Shown here in pieces: positions 25,801 to 39,339 of a stretch of DNA of 64,000 nt. Origin of the DNA: Eimeria necatrix (Eukaryota; Apicomplexa; Conoidasida; Eucoccidiorida; Eimeriidae); assembly GCF_000499385.1 (NCBI RefSeq), contig NW_013655239.1, positions 86,001 through 150,000 of the forward strand, in the 5' to 3' direction. Positions within the stretch are counted from its first letter, which is position 1; each line of letters opens with the position of its first letter. Below the pieces are notes generated by a model. That model saw only the letters and a program-made list of their open reading frames with translations. It did not search any database and was not told the DNA's origin. Made by a program: the position numbers and the translations under genes.

Positions 25801-28800
25801 GTAATGGCCATAGCATACTGAACGTTTTGTGGGCCCCCATAAAATATTGTGGGGTATTAGCGTAAGCATATGAAATTGTCAGGACTCAGCGTTGTTTCTT
25901 GCTTTCACATTGAGAAATTCACTGTTGTTTTCGCTATGATTATTACGGAATTACGTATTTTTTGAATCCTTTTACCTAGGACGGAATTGACGACATAGAT
26001 GCTGCAGTGCTGTGCATTGCGGTCGTGGCGTAAAGACGTTGCTCCGTGTTGCCTGGCTAAAAAACAGACCGACTCGTTACTTTCATGGGGTATTTTTCGG
26101 ATCAAATGTCAGTGGTCAAATCATGAAGGTGTCTGGCTGTTGCTGCTCTCTAATATCCTAGAGAACCTCCCTCGAACGAACATCAACTACGTCTCTGAAG
26201 GCGTACGGAGTTAGGTCGCGCCTGGAGGCAACATGAAAACATGGCGAGCAGCCTCCTCTTTGGTCTATCCAAAGGCATAGCGTGTGCAGCGCTACAAGCG
26301 CGCTGCCCAATTGTGCACCAATTGTGCATCTGTAAAGCAGCTTTTGTTCAGCCTGCTCGTCACACCAGTGGGATGCCTTCGTTGTATGACTGCTACTCCA
26401 TATTGCAGATGCACGTTAGGAACAACCGCATAAGAAGACAAGCAATCGCGGCCTGATATATGCACGTCCGTTCAGAAACTCAATATAGTCGCCGAGTATG
26501 AAGGCGGCACGCATCAGTGTAAATATTTCTGGCGTTAAGCAGCAAACACAGGGAGCTGCGGAAGCGACTAAGCTGGTTGTTGTAAATTTGCTTTTTAAAT
26601 TTGCCTGCAGACTCGATGGTTCAAATTAGAGCTTCTGCGTTTCCCTCAGCATTAAGACAATGCTTCCAGGTGAAACAAGTGCCGCTTCGTACTAACTTCT
26701 GCATTGATGAGAATGCGTAGCGATTGTAGTTTTCAGGAGCCGGTTCTATTGAGCAGTAGCAGTGTTTCACACGTCAGTGGCGCTCTCGCGTAGCATACTC
26801 AGTGGTACAGAGCAATGTTGGAATCGCTTGAATTAGTGGTTACCGCGATAAGGAGTAACGGTAAAAGCTCTACGTTAAATGGCAGTGACCTTCGGTGCTG
26901 CGTGCACCACTAACTTTCGCATGTACGGGTGCGGTGATAAAATGCTGTAGTGCTTTCCTGTGCTCCCTTCTTGTAGGAGTCAGCAACAGTGCAGCCACGG
27001 CGCAGCTGACCAGCTCTCTGCTGATAAATTCACCCGCAGCTGTTCTTTGGAAGTCAGGCTTCAATGGTAGTGTTGGGAAAATGCAGCATGCTGTGTGCTG
27101 AGAAAATGGGATGGATGGGCAATGCAACGTGAGGGTAGCGACCGCGTAACACAAGCAGGCGTGCTGACTTCTTGCAGGGCAGGCGCTTCATGCTCCCACC
27201 CGAAATATGGATCACTCACAACGCAATTTATTTCCTTCCTGGCAATTTTTCTCCATGGAACCGGGAGCAATGCTGTATTCCTAGCTTCCACCATCTAAAC
27301 ATTAGTCTAGCTAATCTTGAGCAGGACTGCAGCTAGGATACGCAAGCTCCGAAAATTCTGCTGGGTATGTAATCTCATTTCATCACCGTAACAGAGTACG
27401 CTTTTAATACTGGTGCGTCAGCCGATAAATGTAACATAAAGCTTCCGACGGAAATGTTCAGAAACAGAACTAGAATGAAAAACAAGCAGACAGGCAGCTT
27501 TGGCAAGTACTGCAGACGGCAACTGATAAATTGTTCAGCCGCAAGTTGTTATGGTGGAAGAATAAGCCAGCTCATCGCAAAACTAGATTGCAGTAATAGG
27601 AGAGTAGAATTTTCCATCAGAACAACATGGGGCCTTCTGGTTGCTTATGTAAATATGCACTAGAATGCCTGAAGCTGGGCTTCCTGCTTTCCCATAGAAA
27701 CACACAAACGTGTTCTAAAATGACACAGGGAGAAAATGCTCGCGAGTTCATGAAGTGTTCAAAGCCGTATGCGTGAATGCCTGTTTACGAGGTGCACAAC
27801 TGGGTTTAGGATAGCAATAACAGCAGTAAATGATATTGGCTCATCGCGACAACACCCTATGCTTCCTATCTCACTACTCTCCGCCAGAACAGCCTATGCT
27901 TCGAATCATCACCAGCGTTTGTATAATTTTGATGTGCCTTGTCGTGGAGCCGCTAACTTTCCATAGTTGTAGGAAATGAAAAACTGCGCTCGTTGTTGAA
28001 CTCGGTTCCACAATGATGTATCTTCATTGAATCGCACGGACAGTATCGTAGATTACGTTGCTCTTTTGAGTGCAGCGCGTCAGAAGTGCGCCAGTCGGTA
28101 AAGGGAACGATGGCTGTGAACAATATTTCACACATCCAAAATAATCTCTGACGAAAGTTCTGGCATTTCCATCGCGCGCTCCTTGATGGAGAGTTGGCAG
28201 GAATCGCAGTCCGTGAACACGAAGATGAATCGGAGACTCAACGTTCATCGAATGTTACCGCCGCAGACACACAAAGGCCGATTCCGCTGCTCTGCCCAAC
28301 TGCGAAGTTCTCTCCATCATTTGCACATTGTTATGTCATCTGATATTCATTGATTAGTTGCATGTCTTCGGGTACCACAGTTCTTTGATGCGTTTGAGAC
28401 TCGACGAGCTCCACCGTTAGTCTCTTACCTCCAACATTCCTTAACGTTGTCTGACTAAAATTCTTGTAATTACGCTAAACAGTAACACTGAGTCTTGACG
28501 TGCAGTTGTCTACAGAAAGGTGGAATTTCAAGAAATGCATTTTACCATTCAGACGACAGAAAGCGAGAGGGAGAGCCATCAGCTTCATCTGCTACAAGCA
28601 CACTTCAGAGGCACATTGCACAATGGATAGATCGGACATACTTTCTGCGGAACGCTTTGTGAAATACCCAATATTGGATTGGTGTGCCGAATTGATGAAA
28701 ACAAGCGTGCATGATATACGTGCCACGTTTTCCTTTTTAATGCCCATTCTTTCTGTTCATTTGGGAAGAGGGAGGCTGAGATTTTTTTAATGCATTCCAT

Positions 28801-31800
28801 TGCTGAACGCAAAACTGCTCTGTTGGCATCCTCACTTCAATTTTGTAACTCACGATTTGTAGGGTGGGTCCCGAAGCGTCATGGAAAAAACACATGGTGA
28901 ATTGTCGTCAAATCAAAGGCCACTTCTGGAAAGACCCAGTTTAATAAAAATTATTTTCTTGATTCGCGCCGCAACTCAACAGCACTATAGGATTCGTTCT
29001 GCACTCTGATAACTTCGGGCTGCTGGAAACCATTTTAGCTTAATGAGCTATCGAAGCGGGGAGCTTAAACGAGGAAAAATGGAGTTCCTGAGAAGGCAGG
29101 AGAATAACGTAGGGGTAGCTAGGCAACTTTTTCAAACGTAAAGTCGAAGAACTACAAATAAAACAAAAGAGTACAATAATGGAATAGGCTAATCCGCACA
29201 GCAGAAGAGTTGGTATTTTTATGTTAAAACAATTTGAAGAAATTTAAAGCCGCGTGAGAAGAGTAGCTGCTGCAGGTCTCTCGTAGCTTTATTACAACAC
29301 ATGTATTAACGACTCACAAGTTGGCTCAAATGAATGTAAAGCACAGTTCGAGATCAGGATTGATAGCGGGTTGCGGGCTGCGCAGCGAAGGATCGTTTGC
29401 TTGCAATACAGCTCTATCTCTCATACTTTAGGGATTGTGAAACCTACAAAAAGGGGACTATATCTGACTGCCCTGCATGAAAAAACTATTGCGTGTAGAC
29501 AAAGAATTTAATATTTTTATTTTAGTATATTTCAAAAATTGCTTCTGCTCAAAACACTAGGCGAGGCTGCTTCTTGAATGTCTCATAGGCGCAACCAAGA
29601 AGGTCAGATAACTGTTTTAGTCAGGCTGCCAGAACATCAGAGCTAGAAGCACTACTTGAGCACATAACATTGCGAAGACGTGTTGCTCCTGGTGCGATTG
29701 CCATTGAGTGTTTGTCATGCCAGGGAAGGTGGCAATGTAATCTTATAAGGGTGACATCACAGAAAAGGACTGGTCATTCCCGTAATCTGCCGAACGCGTC
29801 AGGCAATCAATAGCCTTTCCAGCTTCCAGAGATGCACGTTTAGCTGCTGAAACTCCAAAGGAGGGCGGCATCTATGCAATAAGAAAATTGTAATTTCGGT
29901 TGTGATGCTTCCTGCGGTACACTGGATGAAAAAGCCATGTAGGAAAATGCGACTACAAATAGAAAGCAGCAAAACGCTAAATATCTATCGAGTTGACAAA
30001 CTGCGTTGCCCTCATACTAGAAAAGATGTCTAGGACTGAAGTACCAACATGATATGATACACTGGTCAAAACGCATCAGATTTTCTTAGTTCCGCTGCAT
30101 GTAATTCGCAGTAACTGATCAGCACGAACTGCCATATGAAGAGCCACGCGGGCATGAAATCCACAAGAATGCGGAGCTCAAAAACATGTCTTGCAGATTG
30201 GAGTGAACTTTAGAGGAATGCTACTGCAGGAAAAGCTAAAACTACAATATGAAGAGTCGCGTAGAGTACACATCCTGGCTGCTGCGGATCTCAGAGAACG
30301 GTGCTGTAGATCGGCGTCAGAAAGGTGACAAAACGGCGCTGGTGCAGCAGACGCTAGTTTCCCAGCGTTCCAGCATAGCTATAAACCTGAGATTTTTTAC
30401 GGTAGTCACGGAAACACTGGATGTCTATGAATAATCCGTTCCGCACGCTAGTGTGCACTTTTCGTAACAAACAAGCGTCTAGAAAATGTAATCGTAGGAG
30501 AATATATCATTTTCTGAATGGATGTTTGTCTCCTTGCAGGATGTCACAACAGGTGGAGCGCATCAAAGACTTTGAGGTCTCCTGATCAGGATGAAGCAAG
30601 TATACCTTTTGTTTTTAATCGACACGAGCAATGATGAGCGTTCGTTGATTATTTCCGCGCTGTTATTCATGCTGAGAGATTAAATGCTTTAGTTCAGTTT
30701 TCAGGCGAAACAGAATGGTCTAACTGCATTAGCCTGTGGAGGCCAATTATATTCACGCTGGGTTTCAACAAACGACTGGAATATTAGCATTCAAAAAGTC
30801 ACTGAATAGCATCACTGACACACTTGGATCAATTGCTGCATACATCCGAAGTCATCCCCAGGCGGAAGAAGTATGGCGATGTATGTTGCTCACCGTATAT
30901 GGAAGCTGACATGCGCTGACTGCGAAATACACGAATGCTTGTGGGCTATCAGTGTGCTCTTTTCCATACGTCGTATTTCTTACGGTCAGAGCGAAATGCA
31001 TTTTTATCCGGCATCAACAACAATCTAAAGCAGTTCAACTATGCGTAGCAATATTTTTGTGTACGCATGCGATTTTTGGAAATGCAAACCTAGCAAGGAG
31101 CGTTTTGCTCTTTGGTATTTCGGCGTTTTTTCAAGAGGCAATTGGTGAGTATTCTAGCTCTCAGTGTTTCCTCATCTACTTACTAGTAAGCTCAAGGAAC
31201 ACAATAAAGTGCTCCAGTTTCTGTGCCCTGCATGGTTCAGCAAATAACCCACAAACGGCGGCGGTGTTAAGATTTATTTGAATACATAATAGAAGGTAAC
31301 AACCAACGATATATACACACTTTCACTGGGAAAATGCTAAACGATTTCTTCATCAAGTGCCTCAGTGCGCGATATGCATGACGTAGCGATGTTTCAGTTA
31401 CCTCACTTTTACAGCATGTAATTCACCAAAAAATATCATTGCATTACACTTGTCCAGGAGCTCCGGCCCGTGCATAATTCTGCGATCAAACATTTATTGT
31501 GCACCGCACAATACGCATATTTACTTGCTGTTGTCATATTGGTAATAAATGATGAATAGTCATGACAGCGTTACGATTCGTCAGATGGTACAATGAACTC
31601 AAAAGTGAAGAAGACGACTCTAGACAAGTACTTAGTATGCGATACTCCAAGAAACCTGAAATTTTGCTTTACATGCCTGTGAAACACTGAGGCTAGACTA
31701 CTCCCAGAGCATCTAGTTAAATGCTTTTTTAAGAGCGGTTGTCGGCATTTCTTATCATGTTTTCCCTTTTCATTGCTGCCTTCTACTTTGTAGCCTTTCC

Positions 31801-34800
31801 TCCGTTATGCAGAAGCATTTGCTTTTACAGCAGTCCTGCATGAAAGACCTGGTACAGAATTATCAGTGCTTCACAGTTTTGTATCACTTCGAGCGTACTC
31901 ACGAGGTCTGGTCGCCAGCTTGAAACGTGAATGTCCACGACAAATGTGGTGGACAGGAGAAAACTGTCTTGTAATGCTACTACTGTAGTTGGATTCAACA
32001 CACATTGTTTGATTTACTTCATAATTGAGTGCTTTATGACTGTATAGTCATACAGCCTTAGCTGACCTGGTAAGCATTAGGCTAACTGCTACGACACACC
32101 TTAACATGTTTAACGTTAAGCCGACCTTCCGGAAGGACGTTGACATGGTTTAGGCAGGAGGTTTCGTTCCCTGACTAATGTATCACGTCACGACAAAGCG
32201 CGAGCGATATGAAAATATCTGACTTTTGTGCAGCTGCTGTCCAGATGATCTCACATAATTACCATAGAAGCCGCGCTGATCTCCACCAATATACTTCACC
32301 TCATGGGTAGAATATGAATTTTTTCCCCGGTCTGCTTTGGACTGTGGACTCCAGCATCGTACATCGCCAACAATGACGCACCATACATTTCACAGTTTAT
32401 ATTGCTCAATAGACACAGATAGACGCTTGAAAGCGAGATTACAACAACGAGGAAGAGCTCATGTGACACCTGGTAACGGGTTTGTTCCTTCCATATGAGT
32501 CCGTTTGCAAGCCTTCCTTGGCCTCAAGTTACTCAATCAATCTCTAGCATTTTGTATCTCATGAGCAATTTGGATCATAGCGCGGCTGCATAAAAGACAG
32601 CAGTCCGCAAACCATAGCCTAGAAATGTGTTTCGGTAGGTGTCGCGGAAAGCGACATATGTGTGAGTGCAGAAGAATATGTGTGCGCTAAACCTACCTGG
32701 CAAGTACTTGATTAAAAGCAATCCGATTTCGCATCGCTGAATATCATGACGTCAACGACCCAACATGCTGTGTAGATGCGCTCTTTGTTCACTCCCCTTT
32801 CATGGTTCTGGAAACAAGGAGCGCGTGCAGGATATAGTCTTTATGTAAAGCAGAATAATTCCTCCTGCTAACTGCCGCAAAGCAACCTCAGACCCGTTTC
32901 GTCGCATAAGCGTCTTTCCAAGTAACAGCGTTTCTTTAGACACAGTGAAGCCTTCAACTGTTTCGCTGAACAGGCACCGCTGTGTGAGATCCCGCTTTCA
33001 TGCGCAGCTAGGACAATAGCGCGTCAAGAACACTCAGCTGCTTACACAATCTCACAGAAAAAGTCACATAATAACAGCCAATGAATTGCCATGGGAGCCC
33101 CTAGAATAGAACATATTAGCAAATTTGAGAGTCTTGAGACTACCTGGTTTTTGCGTCCCTACTCGTGCCGGGACAAAACTGGCCGTTGACACTTACGTTC
33201 TCACAAGACGCACTGTCCAAGGGATAGGGCATTGAACTGCATATATAGATGCCAATGGAAACTGCTCAAATATTGCCGGCCAGTACATCCTTGTGAAGCC
33301 GGGTTCGGTTTTGGAGAGATTCTGGAATTATTCATATGTCTCCAACGTGGCGACGGCATAGATGTTCATGGCTTTAAACCACAAAACATGCTGCGACAAT
33401 GATACATACATGTTAAGAAGACCATGGAAGAGCGGTCCGCAAGCCGCTACAACAACAGGCAGAATGGGAACTTTCTATGCCTATCACCGCAAGAGTAGAC
33501 AAGATGCTCTGGCACGGAAGAGCTCACGCACAAAGTAAATATTCAGTCAAATAACGCGGCATGAAGATGTTTACAGCACGGAACCGGCAACATTTTGAAA
33601 TAAAGAATGACCTGATGACAGAGCGGTAGATTTCTCGTTGACGGAGTCTCTTCAACGAGTCGACACTATGCAAATTAATGACAAAACCTGATTGTCAACG
33701 GGCATTGAGCACTTCAAATGCGATAGCCGTCAACCAAGACCCCGCGTTCTACTTGTCTCCGCAATTCAGCAGAATTGTCTGCGGAAACCGTTCTGAAGCA
33801 GTAACAGTGCCATGCTATAAAGGACCGTCACGCTGAAAACGAATTAAATAATCGCTCATACAGCGGAAAACCCAGCGTTAGCGCAGAGAAAGAGCAATTA
33901 CCAGGAGCTATGACCCATTCAGTCCAAAAATCAGTAGAAAGAAGGAAACCCATACTACGTCTAGAACGAATGTATTCATGGAATTTGAACTAGGATGAAT
34001 TTCTTCGGCTGGAAGAAGAGCTATGACAACCTGTTCCTGCGTCGCTTCCCAGTTGCCTTCCACGCAAAATCATGGGGAAAATCGCGCTATTGACAAATAT
34101 CCCTTAGACTGGCACTGCCCATTTTTTTCACGTAATCCTAAGACGTATATTCATGATATTACCGCGTAGATTCACGGATCACCTTCTGTCCGCAGACTGA
34201 CCGCCTCGATGACCTGGGTAAGGTGCTCGTGCATAAAGCTGTCATTCCCTAAAGAACTTCCGCCTACGCGGAAACGGCCAGTGAGTGGTCCGGCGTGCCA
34301 GCGGAGTGACACATTTAAGAGCAAGACTAATAAACAGATTGATTGGAACGGTACGGAGAACTAAGGGCAGCACTCGGACCCCAGTGCTATTGCTTTCTTG
34401 CAAGTGAAGTGCTCTACTACTCCTGCTGTAGCTGGTGGTACTCCTCTACGCAGCTTTCTAGATAGTCCAGAACTTATGTTTGCTTGCACGCCAGGCAAAA
34501 AAGGAAACAGACTCAGGGGATTCCTAAGAATGCAGCAGCAGAAGCAAGCTAAAGACGTAATAATTGTTCTTGCTGGCGCCTCGATGACAGTCAAAGTGAC
34601 AAGAAATGATATCGCTTACGGGGTGTTAGCCCATAAGAATGGCAGGAAGGAGTCGTAAACGTTTCGGAGCGCATGAATATCACTGAAGCTGTGGAGTGAA
34701 CGGCCTTTAGATGCCGCCATTCCCCATGACAAGCGCCGAGGACGCCACAAGTCACAACAGTGCAATGCGTCAAAGTCGTCTATTCGGCCTCCTTCAGCAG

Positions 34801-37800
34801 AGCACCAGGAATTCCCTTTGACGCAGGTATTAGAGCTGCAAAAAAACTCGTTCAAGTTATTTAAATATATAATGCAAATTACTTAATACGACAAAAGCGG
34901 GCAGGCGCCCAACACAAGGGGTTACGGACACATGGAAGTGCATCCTCTCACAAGCCTGGCTGTATTAACGGTCCGTTGCTGTTTTCCGAGGCGCAACTGA
35001 ATCGATCTGCTAAAGTCTCTTTTCTGTGAATAGATTTGAACCCCAGTGTAACCGTGTGCCCTGCTGAAGCAGCGGAACCCCACGATGCCGAAGCATCGCA
35101 GTCGGCATCACGCTCTGTGTAGGCTATGAAAGAGTTTTCTCGTCTGAACTGTGCCCTCTGTAGTGCCAGGCAGTAGCATGGTAGTAACGCCAGGAGCTAA
35201 ATCACAATCGTAAAAGCGCCGCTTCAGAACTGACCGCAACACACGACACACTTGCTGCTTAGTGCAACCGTTTAGGCACAATCGTAGAATCTAATATGCG
35301 GGCGGAGTCGCCTTAACGTCGATGCGAGTCCAACAAACACTGACCTCCAGCCGGTCACTGTGTGGCGTTTGTGTGTTATGCTCAGCCTTTTCGTATCTGC
35401 TGCCCTAGCTGCTGGACGTCATCTCCCGAATTGCGCGTTGTACTTGCCTTACTTTTAAGACGAGTATTGCTCCACTGCTTACTTCCACTCCGTGGGACTT
35501 TGCAGGTATCAATGACTCAATAGTCACCTCTACTGAGGCATCTACAGTACAGTCCTAACTTCCTGCGTTGTGAAAGGGCCCCACAGGCTAGCCACAAGGC
35601 ATTGCGGGAGACGCAAACGTCAGTTCATTGTTGTCTTCCACTGAAGGATGGACACGCCGATGCTAAAGCAGTGCCATGCTGCAAAAGGGATGTTACTAGG
35701 TGCTTCTAGTGGCACCGCATAGCCGCTGTGTTTTGTTACAGAAACGAGCTGAATCAAGGCCACTGTCCAATAACAGTTGAAAAACCGGCTCCCCGCATTG
35801 TCTGCCTGAGAAAGGCGATTCACGCTCATCAAGATATTCAGCATGCGAGCCACATCTGCCAGAATGCTAAGCTGCACCATGTTATTATCGGGAACAAACA
35901 ATTCCAGGAAATGCTAAGCAGGCTGTTCCTTGCTCAGCATTCAGCAGCCCTCCAGAAAACAACGTTATACTGTATATGAAGCCAGTGGACGCTGAGATGT
36001 CCGTGGGCGATTTCTCACAACGTTCTCCTCCGGGGCAACTCGATTCTACAAGCACACTTTGTGGAAGAAAGTCATATTAGCGTTACAATAATTATGCGCG
36101 GAAACGCCTTATCCTTGCAGCTTCGATCACCCGAGCTCCGCCTTTGGTGACCTAACATTATTCTCCATTGCTGATGACACAAAGAGACGTGCAGTATTTG
36201 AGAGTTCGATTAAGACGAAGCAAAGCCACTGTGAGTGGAATTATTTTCAGCTCGTCCCTCCTAAAAGCTAACTGTAAATAGCACAGATGTAGCAGATAGC
36301 AGAGCAAGCTGGACTGCGGCGGGAGCGCGCAGCCAAGCAAACTTTGTTCATATCACCTGCTTCTGCTTTATGAACCTCTAGTCTATAGCACCATGTAGCG
36401 GAAACCCATGCCCTGAGGTTGGAAGCAGAATTTCTACAGGCAGGCCTCTCCGTTGCGGTAATTCCGGGACAAGCGCCAAAGTATAGCGCGATGCAACTGT
36501 TGTGCGTCATATCTGACTCGCTAGTAGCACTGGCTTCCTCCTTAGTTTGACGCACCGTCAGTGGAGCACTTTGATGCTATGAATAAATGTTACGTCTCTG
36601 GTAGCGTCGTCAGGTGTTGTCTACTCAGCAGTCGCTAGGCATGTGATGTGCTACATTCCCCACCACACGCTTTCATAGGCCTAATTACCGGAGATATTCA
36701 CCGTGCTGCGGGCCACAAGTCGCATCTTCCGGATCAAAGATTTGTTGTTTTGGAATTTAAATACTGAAGACACTTGCCTCCATTGTGACTAAGTTACCAG
36801 GGTGTCATACTTGCCGCCAAGCTCAAAAACGCTACCAGACTTTGTTTGGCATCCAGTCGTTTCACTTTACTAAGCATTTTACAAGGAATCTGGGCCGCTG
36901 ACAAACTCGGCGCCCGAATTCTTGAACGGCACATCTTCTGGGGCAGATACAGTAATTTCATGTGCATTTGACACTCTCAGATGCCATGAGCCGAGCCCAT
37001 GACATGCATAGCCCCAGATTTAAATGGCAGCATGCCAGAAGATGCTGCATAGAGAGTTCCTTTACAGTCTGGGTTCGACGCCGGTATGAAAACACGCTGG
37101 TACGCAGACGAAACAGAAGTCGCCGGCCTCATAAAATCTGAGCTACAGCGTGATTAGAAGCGAACTTGCCCGTACTTCAAGAAATTTTAGTTGAATTTGC
37201 AATTCTTGTTTTCCTTCGAACGCCTCCCACAGCACAGGTTCATTGGCCCAAAGACCAACGGTTCAGCACTCATCCGCCTAAGTGGAGGCATCTCCTGAAT
37301 GCGGCTCTTATACGTTTCAAGTGTTTCCCTTCTTTAAATGGTCTGCAACGCCTAATGGTTGCAGTGTACCCAGAGCGCCGCTGCTCCTTGTGTGCTAAAT
37401 GTGCGGATTGACACACAATTTTCGATTTCCTTCACAACATGATGCATTTTTTCAGTTGCCTCTGGCAGTAATCCGGTGCTCATAGCCTTTGGGCGGTATT
37501 AAGACCTGAATGCTGTACGCTTCCTTAGTTACATGCCTGCAAAGTGCTAGACTATGGAGCTCAACTGTGAGTACACCAGGCGTACTAACTGCCAGCCTGA
37601 GTAACCGTGCCAGATCTGGAGTACACGGAACTTAGTTTTGCGTGCTGTACCCGACATTGTTTACTTGTAGACAGCGGGGGACAGTGAATGCAAACTGCAA
37701 AAGGGAGACAATTCTCATCAGCCTTCGCGGAATCATCTGTGCTTGGAGTCGTCTATGCGGCATTTGCTGAACTCTATGCTGACGAACATATTTCTGAGAT

Positions 37801-39339
37801 AAGCAACTGGAGAAGGATAATATTTGCCAACTTCAGTCGAAAGGCCTAAAGTCTGAGTAGAATTGTGCAAAAATTTTCTCACAGTTAGCCAGTGAAGCTC
37901 TCAAACAACCATACAAAGCTGTAGCGCTCTCGTTCAAGTGATTAGCGATTCAGTTACAAACATGCAAAAAATTTGTCCACGGTTCCTAAGTATACTAGTA
38001 TTTTCCAAGGACACCTCCGTGTAGACTCACTGGTTCGTCGCGCGCGTCTCCTACAGAAGAACATTCGCCTTGCGATTAAGTGCCTCCAGAGAATCTATAT
38101 TATTTACAGCACTGCATAACTAGTAGAAACTTTGAGAAATCCTCAATGCCTAGATACAGAGAAAACGCTCACAATGCAGCATGATTTCAAGGCGCCACTT
38201 CAAAAACAACATTAGAGCAAGAAATATCGAAAGCAAGGATAAAATAATGCTCTACCAGACTGGCATGCTTCAGCGAAGCTTGATTTTGCTCGCGGAAGAT
38301 TTGAGACGCATCAATTGCTTTGCTGCGTGAGCTGCAAAAAAGATTTGCCAAGGAATCAGCCTTGGCAGCGTAGTTGAATGAATGGTCAAGCAAAGCAAAG
38401 TCCTCGCGCTGCGGGTTGAAGGAAAAAGACGGCGGCATACTAAGCCTAATGCTCGCCAGTTCTGTCCCCGTCGATGGTGAGCAAGCACAACAATTGGGCT
38501 TTCGAGGTGACGCCTCATAAAACCCTGGAAGCAGTGAAGCTTTTCTAGAACAGGAGGGAGCATTTTAGCTTGCTACGTTTGCGTGTCAAGTTTACGACAT
38601 TGGTAATGGAACGTAAGAGCACCCGTCGCACACCACAATGAATGACCGCACATATTTAACAGGGATAATGGGTGGAACATTCATCTCATTCAGTGGTAGC
38701 CCTACATTTACCCAGATATTCGATTTTACTTTCCAAACGAGAGAAACGATATCATCGTCGCCAGCCTAGACTACTTTCTCCATGTACACGTGCTCCATAG
38801 ACTTATAAAGCAGCTTGCCAGTTGGGAACGCGAAACTCGGCAATGCGATGAGGAGACAGAATGCGCATTCTAATATTTTTCCTTGGTGACACCTTTTGAG
38901 CATGCTTCTTTTCCTTCTTTCTTCAATCTGGCGGGTTGTCGTAGCGTCAATCCCGATAATTTCAATTCCCTAGAAGCTCGTCAAGCATCTGCATTCAAAG
39001 GAATGCATCAATTACAAGGCGCATCGGTTCAGCTGGTTCGAAAAATCTTTTACTAGCATACTTACCGAGTAAAGGCTCAATTTCAGTTACATTCATTTGC
39101 TGCTGCTTGCTACTTTCCATGAAACACACCTGCTCAAATTTAATTGCAGCATTAATTTCGCCAGCTCTCAGGGGGTTTTTCCTGGATTCGCAGAAAATGC
39201 ACCAAATTAATATCACTAGCTGTCTGTGCTTCGCTGTTCAAGAGCGTCTTTCGACTCTGAAATCTAGGTACTGCCAATTATTTGCCGAGTTGTAATTTTG
39301 CTGCAAGAGCACGGCCACTGATCTACCGAAATTAACCTT
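19856..39339. other. long feature-poor region
   Basis: In about 19.5 kb I find no domain, RNA gene, long repeat or coding-length frame that I can defend. The largest open frames (for example 22100-22501 and 24335-24778 on +, and 23623-24251 on -) have no recognisable motif and no consistent splice context. Trinucleotide runs are rare and short. This resembles the feature-poor segments of Eimeria chromosomes. Weakly conserved genes with small exons could have been missed. Confidence 0.5.
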